Positions 26,226 to 34,816 of a stretch of DNA of 64,000 bases are shown here, piece after piece. Origin of the DNA: Hymenobacter sp. UV11 (GTDB lineage: Bacteria > Bacteroidota > Bacteroidia > Cytophagales > Hymenobacteraceae); contig NZ_SRII01000001.1 of NCBI RefSeq assembly GCF_004684095.1, positions 496,001 through 560,000 on the forward strand, read 5' to 3'. The notes beneath the pieces were generated by a model that saw nothing but the letters and a program-made list of their open reading frames with translations, did not search any database and was not told the origin of the DNA. Within the stretch, counting starts at the first letter, position 1. Each line of letters begins with the position of its first letter. The position numbers were made by a program, and so were the translations under genes.

Positions 26226-26249
26226 AAGGCTTCGCTACCTGCTACCGTG

Positions 26250-26257
26250 TAACTTTG
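26250..26257 (+). promoter_or_regulatory. Bacteroidota -7 box of TonB receptor 2
   Basis: TAACTTTG fits TAnnTTTG and lies 44 bp before ATG 26301, almost the same distance as in receptor 1. No canonical -33 TTG is at 19-21 bp. Confidence 0.5.
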
Positions 26258-26300
26258 CAGCATATTGGCAATTGCGAGCCTTTTCACTTTTCTTCATTTT

Positions 26301-29300
26301 ATGAGAAATTTACTTTTACGCCACTTCTCACTGCTTCTCTTGCTGCTCCTAACGGCGCAGCTGAGCTGGGGTCAGGGAGCTACTACCGCTTCCATTAACG
26401 GCTCGGTAACTGACAGCAAGGGAGAGCCCTTGCCCGGGGCCACCGTGCTGGCTATCCACACGCCAACCGGCACCCAGTACGGGGTAGGCACCAACGCCGA
26501 CGGCCGCTACAACATCCAGGGCATGCGCGTAGGCGGGCCCTACACCGTTAAGGTATCGTTTGTGGGCTACCAGGATGCTACTCGCAGCAATATCTTGCTG
26601 TCTTTGAACGCGAACCTACGCCTCGACTTTCCGCTCAGTACCTCCAGCACCGAGCTGGGCAACGTGGTAGTAACCGGTCGCCCTGACCCCACTATCAACG
26701 CTGGCCGCACCGGTGCCGCTACAAACGTGAGCCGCGAGCAGATTATGGAGTTGCCCACGCTGAGCCGTAGCCTCACCGACTTCACCCGCCTTACCCCCCA
26801 GGCGGGCGGCGGCGGCAGCTCGTCGTTTGGCGGTGCTAACAACCGTTACAACAACATCACCATCGACGGCGCCGTGAACAACGACGTGTTTGGCTTGGCC
26901 GGCTCGGGTACGCCCGGCGGGCAGGCAAATACCAACCCCATCGCCCTCGACGCTATCGACCAGATTCAGGTAGTGCTCGCGCCCTACGACGTAACGCTGG
27001 GTAACTTCACCGGGGCCGGCGTAAACGCCGTGACCCGCTCGGGTACCAACGACCTGTCGGCCTCCATCTACGGGTTTGGCCGCAACCAGAACTCGATTGG
27101 CCGCAGCGTAACCGACCGCACCACGGCCGATAAATTCTACAACTACCAGACGGGTTTCCGCGTGGGCGGCGCCCTGGTGAAGGACAAAGCATTCTTCTTC
27201 ATCAATGCCGAAATTGCCCGCGTTAATACGCCCCTGGCCTACCTGCCCGGCACTTCCGATTCGCGAGCCAGCCTGGATATCATCAATCGGATTAGGACGG
27301 CTTCTTTGAGGCCTACGGCCGATGGGGGCTACTATGGTGGCTATGACCCCGGCACTATTGGCAATGTAAATCGCCTCACGGAGAGCAACAAAATCTTTGC
27401 CCGCCTGGACTTCAACCTCTCGGAAAACAATACGCTGACGCTGCGCCACAACTTCGTGAAGGCGTTTGACGACAACATTACCCGCACCGGCACCAACGTG
27501 CGCTTCAGCAACAACGCCTACCGCTTTAGCAACATCACCAACAGCACGGTAGCTGAGCTCAACAGCCGCTTCGCGGGGGGCTTCTCCAACAAGCTGATTC
27601 TGACCTATACTGCCATCCGTGACTCGCGCGATGTAGTAGGCGCGGCTGGCCCGGCTTACCAGATTTCGGAAGGCGGCGTTACCTACAGCCTTGGCCAAGA
27701 CCGCAGCTCGGTAGCCAACCAGCTCGACCAGGATATCGTGGAAATCACGGATAACCTGACCAAGGCCTACGGCAAGCACACCATTACCATTGGCACGCAC
27801 AACGAAGGCTTCAAATTCCGTAACCTGTTCCTCAACAACGGGGCTGGCTACTACACGTTCTCGTCGATTGGCAACTTTGAGACCGGCAAGGCTAGCCAGG
27901 TGCAGGCCAGCTACCCCATTGTTAATGGCGGGGAGGCTAAGTTCAAAGCTGCGCAGCTGGGCTTCTACGCGCAGGATGAGTACACGCCCATCGAAAACCT
28001 GCGCCTGACCTTGGGCATGCGCATCGACGTACCCGTGTTCTTCGACAAGCCGGGTAACAACGAGGGCGTAGCCACGCAGTTTGGCCAGCAGTACCACACC
28101 AGCAACACCCCCAACGGCCAGGTGCTGTACTCGCCCCGCCTGGGCTTCAACTGGGACGTGAACAACGACAGCAAAGTGCAGCTGCGCGGTGGTACGGGTA
28201 TCTTCTCAGGCCGTGTGCCTTTCGTGTGGATTTCGAACAGCTACACCAACAGCGGCCTCATTCAGGGCTCGGTAAGCCAGAACTCTACCGGTTCGGGTGC
28301 TTCGACAGTATATCTGCCCAACATCTACACGAACATCAACGATATCGCTACCAAGTTTAACCCGGTAGCAACCAGCCAGATTAACCTGGTAAGCGACAAC
28401 TTCAGGCTGCCCCAGGTGTGGCGCTCGAACCTGGCCGTAGACTTCCGCCTACCCGGCGACGTAGTGGCCACGGTAGAAGGTATCTACTCCAAGACCGTCA
28501 ACGACATTTACTACCAGGACCTGAACCTGACGGCCCCGGTAGGCCGCCTGGCCGGCCCCGACCAGCGCCCCGTCTACGCAGCTACCACGGCCCTGCGCCG
28601 CGTTAACCAGAGCTATACCAACGTATACCTGCTCAACAACACCAACAAGGGCTACCGCTACAACGCTACTTTCCAGTTGCAAAAGCGCTTTGTGGGTGGC
28701 CTGAACACCATGGCAGCCTATACCTACGGTGTGTCGAAGGAAATCAACAGCGGCAGCAGCAGCACGGCCTCGTCGAACTTCGCCTTCAACCAGGTAGCGT
28801 ATGACCCGAACAACCCGGAGCTGGGCTACTCGCGCAACGACCAGCGTCACCGCATTATCGCTAGCACGGGCTACACCTTCCGCTACGCGAACGACCATCT
28901 GGCTACTACCATCAGCCTGTTCTACGAAGGCTTGTCGGGCCAGCCGCTGACGTACATCTACGGCCAGAGCACTGACCTGAACCGCGACGGTAACAACGGC
29001 AACGACCTGCTCTACGTACCGACCGACGTGCGCGACGTGAACCAGATTCGCTTGGTAGCTACCGAAGGCCGCGACCTAGCTACGGTGCAGACGCAGCTCG
29101 AAAACTTCATCAACAACGACCCGTATCTGAGCAGCCACCGCGGCCAGGTAGTGGAGCGCTTTGGCGCTCGCCTGCCCTGGACGCACGAAATTGACCTGCG
29201 CGTAGCCCAGGACATTGCCTTCATGGGCGGCAGCAAGCGCAACGCGCTGCAGATAACGTTTGACATCTTCAACGTTGGCAACCTGCTCAACAACAACTGG

Positions 29301-29483
29301 GGCCGTCAGTACGTGGTGTCGAACAACGCCGTGGAGCTACTGAAAGTAGAATCAACGAACGTAAACGCCCAGCCGACCTTCTCCTTGCCTTCAGCTTATG
29401 GCAACAACGGCCTGGCCTATGACTTCGCCGCGTTTGGCTCGCGCTGGCAGGGGCAGCTGGGCGTACGCTACAGCTTCAACTAG
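26301..29483 (+). CDS. Oar-like TonB-dependent receptor 2
   Basis: 1060 residues from ATG 26301, a paralogue of the preceding gene. Signal peptide (HFSLLLLLLLTAQLSWGQ), then GATTASINGSVTDSKGEPLP (CarboxypepD_reg-like), plug with VVVTGRPDPTINAGRTGAAT and YNNITIDGAVNNDVFGLAG, then a barrel ending RWQGQLGVRYSFN. Compared with receptor 1 it is about 110 residues shorter, with the differences in barrel loops and nearly identical N-terminal modules (KVSFVGYQDATR against KVSFVGYQDFTR), so the ligands may differ. It is probably an outer-membrane transporter energised by TonB, or a surface receptor; the substrate is unknown. It has its own -7 box and terminator, so the pair can be expressed separately. 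Confidence 0.93.
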   Translation: MRNLLLRHFSLLLLLLLTAQLSWGQGATTASINGSVTDSKGEPLPGATVLAIHTPTGTQYGVGTNADGRYNIQGMRVGGPYTVKVSFVGYQDATRSNILLSLNANLRLDFPLSTSSTELGNVVVTGRPDPTINAGRTGAATNVSREQIMELPTLSRSLTDFTRLTPQAGGGGSSSFGGANNRYNNITIDGAVNNDVFGLAGSGTPGGQANTNPIALDAIDQIQVVLAPYDVTLGNFTGAGVNAVTRSGTNDLSASIYGFGRNQNSIGRSVTDRTTADKFYNYQTGFRVGGALVKDKAFFFINAEIARVNTPLAYLPGTSDSRASLDIINRIRTASLRPTADGGYYGGYDPGTIGNVNRLTESNKIFARLDFNLSENNTLTLRHNFVKAFDDNITRTGTNVRFSNNAYRFSNITNSTVAELNSRFAGGFSNKLILTYTAIRDSRDVVGAAGPAYQISEGGVTYSLGQDRSSVANQLDQDIVEITDNLTKAYGKHTITIGTHNEGFKFRNLFLNNGAGYYTFSSIGNFETGKASQVQASYPIVNGGEAKFKAAQLGFYAQDEYTPIENLRLTLGMRIDVPVFFDKPGNNEGVATQFGQQYHTSNTPNGQVLYSPRLGFNWDVNNDSKVQLRGGTGIFSGRVPFVWISNSYTNSGLIQGSVSQNSTGSGASTVYLPNIYTNINDIATKFNPVATSQINLVSDNFRLPQVWRSNLAVDFRLPGDVVATVEGIYSKTVNDIYYQDLNLTAPVGRLAGPDQRPVYAATTALRRVNQSYTNVYLLNNTNKGYRYNATFQLQKRFVGGLNTMAAYTYGVSKEINSGSSSTASSNFAFNQVAYDPNNPELGYSRNDQRHRIIASTGYTFRYANDHLATTISLFYEGLSGQPLTYIYGQSTDLNRDGNNGNDLLYVPTDVRDVNQIRLVATEGRDLATVQTQLENFINNDPYLSSHRGQVVERFGARLPWTHEIDLRVAQDIAFMGGSKRNALQITFDIFNVGNLLNNNWGRQYVVSNNAVELLKVESTNVNAQPTFSLPSAYGNNGLAYDFAAFGSRWQGQLGVRYSFN

Positions 29484-29505
29484 TAATTGCCACCTGGCAT
29501 AAGCC

Positions 29506-29540
29506 AAAAAGAGCGGGGAAATTTCCCCGCTCTTTTTTTT
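29506..29540 (+). terminator. Intrinsic terminator of TonB receptor 2
   Basis: AAAAAGAGCGGGG (29506-29518) pairs with CCCCGCTCTTTTT (29525-29537) and is followed by more T. It lies 22 bp after the receptor stop. Confidence 0.9.
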
Positions 29541-29584
29541 GCGCCTGATTTCGCGGCAGTTGCGAAGAATGTTGGCCCGAATGC

Positions 29585-29614
29585 TTGCGTAAGCCAACTG
29601 TTGCCGTACTTTTG
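29585..29614 (+). promoter_or_regulatory. tRNA-Ala promoter
   Basis: TTG (29585-29587), 19 bases, then TACTTTTG (29607-29614). Both boxes and the spacing match the Bacteroidota -33/-7 promoter. This is the clearest promoter in the window. The tRNA begins 42 bases later. Confidence 0.75.
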
Positions 29615-29655
29615 CACAACCAAAACGCAAATGGCGGGTTGGTAGCCACTAAAAC

Positions 29656-29729
<74 letters not shown>

Positions 29730-29742
29730 CTCCCGTTTATAT

Positions 29743-29784
29743 AAAAAGCGTCCGTAGGCCTTAGCTTGCGGACGCTTTTTGCTT
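29743..29784 (+). terminator. Intrinsic terminator of tRNA-Ala
   Basis: AAAAAGCGTCCG (29743-29754) and CGGACGCTTTTT (29769-29780) form a perfect 12-bp stem with a 14-base loop and a T-run, 13 bases after the tRNA. Confidence 0.9.
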
Positions 29785-29836
29785 TTGGGAGGGGTAGGGG
29801 CTACCAACACCAGCTTGTTTCCCTACCCCCTGCTTT

Positions 29837-30250
29837 TTAGAAAATGAGCACCAGCGTGCCGCCAATAATGAGTGCCGCGCCCAGCGCCACTTTCAGGGTG
29901 AGCGTTTCGCCCAGAAACATGACCGAGAGCAGAATAGCTAGCGCCACGCTCAGCTTATCGACCGGGGCCACCTGCGATACTTTGCCCAGCTGCAGGGCCC
30001 GGAAGTAGCACAGCCACGACAGCCCCGTGGCCACGCCCGACAGCACCAGAAACAGCCAGGTGCGCGGCTGCAGGGTGAAGATATCGGCCGGGTTATCACG
30101 AAAGAACACGATACCCCAGGCCACCACCAGGATAACCACCGTGCGGATAGCCGTCGCCAAATCGGAGCTTACGCCCTTAATGCCCACCTTGGCCAGCACC
30201 GCCGTGAGCGCCGCAAACACGGCCGAAAGCAGGGCGTAGGTCCACCACAT
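29837..30250 (-). CDS. Half-size EamA/DMT family membrane protein
   Basis: 137 residues with four to five membrane helices (TYALLSAVFAALTAVLAKVG, AIRTVVILVVAWGIVFF, TWLFLVLSGVATGLSWLCYF, KLSVALAILLSVMFLG, LKVALGAALIIGGTLVLIF). This is one EamA domain; typical drug/metabolite transporters have two in one chain of about 300 residues. It is complete rather than truncated: it has a proper ATG (30250) and ends after the last helix. Single-domain relatives of about 140 residues exist and must work as dimers. The substrate is unknown. It is followed upstream by a family E tract and palindrome A3, and no partner half is adjacent. Confidence 0.85.
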   Translation of the reverse strand: MWWTYALLSAVFAALTAVLAKVGIKGVSSDLATAIRTVVILVVAWGIVFFRDNPADIFTLQPRTWLFLVLSGVATGLSWLCYFRALQLGKVSQVAPVDKLSVALAILLSVMFLGETLTLKVALGAALIIGGTLVLIF

Positions 30251-30253
30251 TTT

Positions 30254-30285
30254 AGTTAGCAATTAGCAGTGAACAATGAGTAATG
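30254..30285. repeat. Family E low-complexity tract
   Basis: TAGTTAGCAATTAGCAGTGA followed by ACAATGAGTAATGCG. It is the same word set as at 11254 and 16776. It lies 4 bases before the EamA start codon and directly adjoins palindrome A3, so it forms the 5' leader of that gene. Confidence 0.6.
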
Positions 30286-30287
30286 CG

Positions 30288-30380
30288 TTTGTCATTGCGA
30301 GCCTGCGAGGCAATCGCACCTAAACGACACCCGAACGATTTCGTACTGATGCGATTGCTTCGCAGGCTCGCAATGACAAA
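30288..30380. repeat. Family A palindrome, copy A3
   Basis: Arms 30288-30318 and 30350-30380 begin TTTGTCATTGCGAGCCTGCG and pair with one mismatch around a 31-base loop. The first 14 bases are the constant family A end; the following CCTGCGA replaces the CGCAACGAAG of A1. It sits between the EamA gene and the stop of the Fur-family gene. Confidence 0.88.
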
Positions 30381-30408
30381 CAATTTTCTGTTGAAAACCT
30401 GAAGTAGC

Positions 30409-30855
30409 CTACGCCTGGCAGAACTGGCAGGTGCCGGAGAGCAGAAAATCGCGGCGCTGGGCCTGGAAGCCGCCGGGCAGCTGCACGGCCGGAATGGCTA
30501 CCTGGCTCAGGCAGTAGGTGTGGCTGCACACGCCGCACTTGAAGTGCACGTGGTTGTCGAAGTGGGCCTCGGCCGAGCACTCGATGGAGCAGGCGGCGTA
30601 GCGCAGCACGTCGGTATCGTCGATAACGCGGTGGATGAGGCCCTGCTGCTCGAAGCTTTTGAGGGTGCGGTAGAGTGTGATGCGGTCGGTATCGGTGCCG
30701 ATTTCCTGCTCAATCTCGGCCCCGGTGAGGGCGTAGCCTTTGCCGGTGAGGGCGGCCAGTACGGCCCGGCGCACGGGCGTCTGGCGCAGGCCGTGGCGCA
30801 GCAGTGTCTGGGTGAGGCGGTCGGGGGGGGTAGGGAGCGTGGAAGACGACGACAT
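30409..30855 (-). CDS. Fur-family metal-responsive transcriptional regulator
   Basis: 148 residues. The winged-helix part (TLLRHGLRQTPVRRAVLAAL ... ITLYRTLKSFEQQGLI) has the Fur recognition helix DRITLYRTL (57-65). The dimerisation part holds HFDNHVHFKC (metal-site His residues) and two structural zinc pairs: Cys107/Cys110 (CGVC) and Cys143/Cys146 (CQFC). It is a metal or peroxide sensor of the Fur/Zur/PerR group; sequence alone does not choose, though the paired CxxC motifs and the short length fit Zur or Fur. It is divergent from the GT39 gene, 62 bp from that gene's -7 box, so it could regulate the shared intergenic region. Confidence 0.9.
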   Translation of the reverse strand: MSSSSTLPTPPDRLTQTLLRHGLRQTPVRRAVLAALTGKGYALTGAEIEQEIGTDTDRITLYRTLKSFEQQGLIHRVIDDTDVLRYAACSIECSAEAHFDNHVHFKCGVCSHTYCLSQVAIPAVQLPGGFQAQRRDFLLSGTCQFCQA

Positions 30856-30916
30856 GGGCCAAACTTACGAAATGATGAGAAGCTGCCGGGCGGCGGGGCG
30901 GCTTGCTTCGGGGGCG

Positions 30917-30924
30917 TACCTTTG
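30917..30924 (+). promoter_or_regulatory. -7 box for the GT39 gene
   Basis: TACCTTTG matches TAnnTTTG, 70 bp before the GTG start. No standard -33 box is seen. It lies between the Fur-family start and the GT39 gene. Confidence 0.45.
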
Positions 30925-30986
30925 CGGAGTAGCTGCCTGCGGCCAGGTTCTTGCGGGCGGCTACTCCCGAACAACTAACCAAACTT

Positions 30987-32633
30987 GTGGTAGAATCGTT
31001 AGCCCGCCGGGTAATTACTGCCCTTAGCCAGCGTCCGTGGTGGGTGGCGGCGTTTACGCTGGCGCTGGCGCTGCCGGCGCTGCTGCTGCACCTGGGCTGG
31101 CAGCCGCTGTTGGTCGATGAGCCCATTCGGGCCTTGGTGGCGCTGGAGATGCACTACTCGGGCCACTTTTTCTCGCCCACGCTCCAGGGCTTTCCCTATT
31201 ATAATAAGCCGCCGCTGTTCAACTGGCTGCTAGTGGCGCTGTTTCGGCTCACGGGGCGGCAGGATGAGTTTATTCTGCGCCTGCCCACCATTGCGGCGCT
31301 GCTGCTCTACACCAGCGCCATTTGGCGGGTGCTGCGCCCGCAATTGGGTTCGCGGCTGGCGTTTACGGTGGCGCTGGCGTTTGCCACCACCGGGCGAGTA
31401 CTGTTCTACGATTCCTTTCTGGGGCTGATTGACCTCTGGCACGCGGCCCTCACGTGGCTGGGCTTCATGGCCGTGTGGTACCTGGGCCAGCGCGGGCAGT
31501 GGACGCGGCTCTTCGTGCTCACCTACGCGCTCACGGCGGTGGGTTTTTTGCTGAAAGGGCTGCCGTCGATGGTATTTCAGGGCATTGCGCTGCTCGTATA
31601 TTGCCTCGATACCCGGCAGTGGCGGCGCCTGTTTAGCTGGCAGCACGTGCTGGGGGTAGGGGTGATGCTGGCCATTCTGGGGGCGTATTTCCTGCTCTAT
31701 AGCCGCCACAACTCGCTCGAAGTAGCCTTGGAAACACTGTGGTCGCAGTCGAGCCAGCGCACGGTAGCGGCCCAGCCGCTGGCCGATTCTATCCAGTACG
31801 TGCTGCTGTTTCCGTTCGATTTTATCAAGCACTTTCTGCCCTGGACGCTGCTGGTGGCCTGCCTGCTGGTGCCGGGCGCGCGCCGTTGGGTGCTGGGGCA
31901 GCCGTTTCTGCGCTACAACGCGCTGCTGTTTCTGGCCATTTTGCCGGTGTATTGGCTGTCGCCGGCCACCATTCCGCGCTACCTGTTTATGCTGGTGCCG
32001 CTGGGCCTCACGGTAGTTATTCCGCTCTACGTGCAGCAGCGCGCGGCCGGGCGCACGCTGGTGGGCTGGCTCGATGCCGCGCTGCTAGCGCTGCTGCTCA
32101 TCAGCACCGCCGCGCTGCTGGGGCCGCCCGTGTTGCGGGCCGCCGAGGGGGTAGGGCTGGTATCGGCGGCGCAGACGGCGTTTTTGCGTGGCGTGCCCGC
32201 CTCGTGGCCGCTGAGTCTGGCGCTGTTTGCGGTGCTGGCATTGGGCACGTATTTGTTCTGGAAGCTGGCCGACTACCGCCTGCTGGTGCTGGGCTACTAC
32301 CTGCTGGTGCTGCGGCTGGCATTCGACGTGTTCATCTTCCCGGCGCGCATGCAGACCTCACCCGAAGTACCCTACCGCACCGCTGCCGAGCGCATTGGCC
32401 GCGAAACCAAGGGCAAGCCGCTGCTGCTGCTGCCCGGCACCCCGCTCGACAACGTAGAGGCTTTCTACATCGCCCGCGGCCGCGGCCAAACCCTGCGCAC
32501 CGCCACCCACGCGCTCCACCCCGACACGCTGTACCTCGGCGACGAGTACTGGCTCAGCGGCCTGCGCTACCGCACCCTCGACACGATGCAGGTAGACCGC
32601 AACATCCACTTCCGGCTAATACAGGTTTTATAG
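30987..32633 (+). CDS. ArnT-like glycosyltransferase family 39 membrane protein
   Basis: About 548 residues, GTG start (TTG 30951 is an alternative). It has around 11-12 membrane helices and a soluble C-terminal part of about 90 residues. The first extracytoplasmic loop holds DEPIRALVALEM, the acidic DE motif of GT-C enzymes (GT39/GT83), followed by FPYYNKPPLFNWLL, which is close to the ArnT/PMT loop. These enzymes take a sugar from a polyprenyl phosphate donor and attach it to lipid A, lipids or proteins on the outer face of the inner membrane. A DPM1/ArnC-like GT2 that could make the donor lies 2.2 kb away, with a flippase-like protein and a deacetylase in between. Acceptor and sugar are unknown. 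Confidence 0.85.
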   Translation: MVESLARRVITALSQRPWWVAAFTLALALPALLLHLGWQPLLVDEPIRALVALEMHYSGHFFSPTLQGFPYYNKPPLFNWLLVALFRLTGRQDEFILRLPTIAALLLYTSAIWRVLRPQLGSRLAFTVALAFATTGRVLFYDSFLGLIDLWHAALTWLGFMAVWYLGQRGQWTRLFVLTYALTAVGFLLKGLPSMVFQGIALLVYCLDTRQWRRLFSWQHVLGVGVMLAILGAYFLLYSRHNSLEVALETLWSQSSQRTVAAQPLADSIQYVLLFPFDFIKHFLPWTLLVACLLVPGARRWVLGQPFLRYNALLFLAILPVYWLSPATIPRYLFMLVPLGLTVVIPLYVQQRAAGRTLVGWLDAALLALLLISTAALLGPPVLRAAEGVGLVSAAQTAFLRGVPASWPLSLALFAVLALGTYLFWKLADYRLLVLGYYLLVLRLAFDVFIFPARMQTSPEVPYRTAAERIGRETKGKPLLLLPGTPLDNVEAFYIARGRGQTLRTATHALHPDTLYLGDEYWLSGLRYRTLDTMQVDRNIHFRLIQVL

Positions 32634-32650
32634 GGCTTACGCAAATCATC

Positions 32651-32751
32651 TGTCATTGCGAGCGCAGCGCGGCAATCGCACCAGAACGATGGATGAACGA
32701 CTGGCGTGGATGTCGTTCTGGTGCGATTGCTTCGCGCTGCTCGCAATGACA
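32651..32751. repeat. Family A palindrome, copy A4
   Basis: Outer TGTCATTGCGAGCGCAGCGC and its mirror ending GCTCGCAATGACA, plus inner GCACCAGAACGA/TCGTTCTGGTGC pairing. The arms differ at GCGGCAATC versus TTCGC, so the stem has a small internal mismatch. It sits 17 bp after the GT39 stop and 28 bp before the flippase-like gene. Confidence 0.88.
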
Positions 32752-32779
32752 AATAATTCTAAATTCTAAATTAAACCCC

Positions 32780-33670
32780 ATGCCTACCCCCCCCTGGCGG
32801 CGCTACGCGGCCTTGCTGCTCAAGCTAGCCTTCATGGCCGGGGCGCTATGGCTGGTGGCGCGCCACCTCGACCTGCCGGCTCTGGGCCGCACCCTGCGGC
32901 AGGCGCGGCCGGGCTGGCTGGCGCTGGCCGCGGCGCTGTTCACGTTCTCCAAGCTGATTTCGTCGGTGCGGCTGAATACGTTCTTTCGTGCTGTCGATAT
33001 CCAGCTCACTGAGCGCTACAACCTGCGCCTGTACTGGCTGGGCATGTTCTACAACCTGTTTTTGCCCGGCGGCATCGGCGGCGACGGCTACAAGGTGTAC
33101 CTGCTGGGCAGGGAGTTTCCGGGGCGGCGGGGCCTCATTTTTCGGGCGCTGCTGCTCGACCGGCTCAGTGGTATGGTGGCCCTGTTGGTGCTGCTGCTGG
33201 TGCTGCTGGCCGTAGTGCCCGCCGCCGAGCTGCGCCCGGCTGGCGTGCTGGCCCTACCCCCCTGGTGGCGGGCGGTGCCGCTGGGCCTGGTGCCGCTGGG
33301 CCTGGGCCTGAGCTACGCGCTGGGCCGGCAACTATTTGGCGAGTTTCGGCGGGCGTTTGGGCGCACTTCTTGGGAGGCGCTGGGCGTGCAGGGCGCGCAG
33401 GTGCTGTGCGCCTGGGCGCTGCTGGCGGCGCTGGGCGCGGCCAACGGGCCGGTGCTGCCCTACTTACTGGTGTTTCTGGCGTCGAGCATGGCGGCGGTGC
33501 TGCCGCTCACGGTGGGTGGCCTGGGCGCCCGCGAATTGACGTTTTTGTACGGCGCGCAACTCTTCGCGCTAAGCACGCCGGTGGCGGTGAGCGTGAGCGT
33601 GCTCTTCTACGTCATTACGGCGCTGGTGTCGCTGGTGGGCGCGCTGGTAAAGGTGGAGCGAATAAACTAA
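32780..33670 (+). CDS. Flippase-like membrane protein (LPG synthase TM / UPF0104 family)
   Basis: 296 residues, about 7-8 membrane helices. Family motifs: MFYNLFLPGGIGGDGYKVYLLG (the GGxGGD loop) and RALLLDRLSGMVALL near the middle, and a late PLTVGGLGARELTFLYG. This domain is the membrane half of MprF and is found alone in AglD- and HpnN-like contexts. As a stand-alone protein it is thought to move or handle lipid-linked substrates. It follows GT39 on the same strand and is convergent with the YdjC-like deacetylase. I infer that it works in the same surface-lipid pathway. Its start codon follows a short AT-rich leader with no clear ribosome-binding site. Confidence 0.85.
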   Translation: MPTPPWRRYAALLLKLAFMAGALWLVARHLDLPALGRTLRQARPGWLALAAALFTFSKLISSVRLNTFFRAVDIQLTERYNLRLYWLGMFYNLFLPGGIGGDGYKVYLLGREFPGRRGLIFRALLLDRLSGMVALLVLLLVLLAVVPAAELRPAGVLALPPWWRAVPLGLVPLGLGLSYALGRQLFGEFRRAFGRTSWEALGVQGAQVLCAWALLAALGAANGPVLPYLLVFLASSMAAVLPLTVGGLGARELTFLYGAQLFALSTPVAVSVSVLFYVITALVSLVGALVKVERIN

Positions 33671-33851
33671 CGCCAGCCTGTTACTCGGCTGGGCAGGCTG
33701 GTAATAAGCATTTCCTTCCCCTGCTCGGTGTAAGGACGGATGCTGCTGACTAGCACGACTAAAAACAGGCTTATTAGAAGGTAAGTAACTGATGTTACGC
33801 AGGCGGGTCGCCCTCCGTAACATCAGTAGGTAATGATTTTGGTTGATATGG

Positions 33852-33875
33852 CGGCAAGCTAAAGCTTACCCTACA
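33852..33875. repeat. Family C single arm, copy C2
   Basis: CGGCAAGCTAAAGCTTACCC then TACA, the right-hand arm of family C, without a full left arm nearby. On the minus strand it reads TGTAGGGTAAGCTTTAGCTT, and its TAG is the stop codon of the YdjC-like gene (33871-33873). The core TAAGCTTTAGCTTG is itself imperfectly palindromic. Confidence 0.85.
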
Positions 33876-34713
33876 CGGCTGCGTAGCTCACCAGCTCGCC
33901 GCCCAGCTCCCGCAGCAGCTCGTGCGCCTCGCCGCCTCGCCAGAATTCATATTCCGGCACGCGCATCAGCGGCGAGCTGGGGCGCTCGCTCAGGCCGGGG
34001 TGACTCATAAACTCCACTACGTCGGCCCGCCGGAACGCGGCCCCTACCCCCCGCCGAAAGCCCGACGCGCTCGCCGGCTCGGTCGAAAACGTGCTCACCA
34101 GCGCGCCCGGCGTGGCCAGGCTGCGCAGGGCATGGCGGCTGCTGAGGGCAAAAGCTTGTAGCACCAGCCCGCGGCTATCGAGCCGGCCCGCCGCCGTGAG
34201 GCGGCGCACCCGGCGCACGCCCAGTTCGCGCAAAATGCCCAGCAGCGCCGGGCCCAGCACCGGGTATTGGTGCAGGTGCTGGTGGCTGTCGGCGTGCGAG
34301 GGGGGTAGGCCAGCGGCCGCCAGGCGACGCAGCTGGGTAGCGATTTCGGTTTTCAAGTCCTCGCGCCGCACCTGGCCGCGCAGGTAGCGCTGCCACAGCT
34401 GGCTGGACTTATAAAACTGTCCGTCTTTGTCCACCAATGAGGGTACGGCCGTGGCGGCGCTCAGCGGCTGGCCGGCGTTTAGCGTGAGGTGCAGGCCTAC
34501 GGAGAGGGTAGGGGAGGCCAGCTTTTGCAGGGCGCGCAGGTCGGCGTCGCTAGCGAAGTTGGCCATCACGGTGGTGCTGCTCACCTGCCCGGCCGCGCCC
34601 AGCTCCAGAATGGCCTGGGTAGCGGGCGCATCCCAGCCAAAATCGTCGCAGTTGATGATTAGTCGCTTTGGCGTGCTGGAAGGGGGGTAGGGCAAAGCAG
34701 AGAAGTTTGTCAT
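33871..34713 (-). CDS. ChbG/HpnK (YdjC) family carbohydrate deacetylase
   Basis: 280 residues. Motifs of the YdjC fold: KRLIINCDDFGWDAPATQAI (17-36; catalytic and metal-binding Asp pair), VGLHLTLNAG (metal His) and SHADSHQHLHQYP (further metal His residues). It removes an acetyl (or formyl) group from an amino sugar. HpnK does this on a hopanoid head group and ChbG on chitobiose. It lies between a flippase-like gene and a GT2 gene, so I favour a lipid-linked sugar substrate. Both ends of the gene are repeat-derived: the ATG with the next two codons (MTN) belongs to palindrome A5, and the TAG belongs to C2. No other ATG precedes the conserved KRLIINCDD. Confidence 0.87.
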   Translation of the reverse strand: MTNFSALPYPPSSTPKRLIINCDDFGWDAPATQAILELGAAGQVSSTTVMANFASDADLRALQKLASPTLSVGLHLTLNAGQPLSAATAVPSLVDKDGQFYKSSQLWQRYLRGQVRREDLKTEIATQLRRLAAAGLPPSHADSHQHLHQYPVLGPALLGILRELGVRRVRRLTAAGRLDSRGLVLQAFALSSRHALRSLATPGALVSTFSTEPASASGFRRGVGAAFRRADVVEFMSHPGLSERPSSPLMRVPEYEFWRGGEAHELLRELGGELVSYAAV

Positions 34714-34800
34714 TGCGAGGAGGAACGACGAAGCAATCTTTCCTTGGGGTTGCCAACGATAAGGAATGATTACTTCGTCGTTCCTCCTCGCAATGACAAA
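34706..34800. repeat. Family A palindrome, copy A5
   Basis: Arms 34706-34745 and 34761-34800 begin TTTGTCATTGCGAGGAGGAA and pair almost completely. The end facing the YdjC-like gene reads, on the minus strand, GCAATGACAAA, and its ATG is that gene's start codon. The other end lies 17 bp after the GT2 stop. Confidence 0.9.
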
Positions 34801-34816
34801 CTAGTAATACGGTTTT

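Noticed and set aside
22466..29483. SusC/SusD polysaccharide utilisation locus
   Set aside because: Neither receptor has a SusC signature, and there is no SusD-like lipoprotein or glycoside hydrolase nearby; the Oar-like description fits better.
30254..30285. Attachment site or origin iterons
   Set aside because: The GAGTAATGAGC-type tracts are irregular low-complexity sequence and lie at four unrelated places, with no integrase or dnaA-type motif.
31739..32749. 336-residue frame overlapping the GT39 gene on the same strand
   Set aside because: Ala/Gly/Arg-rich shift frame of the real membrane protein, ending inside palindrome A4.
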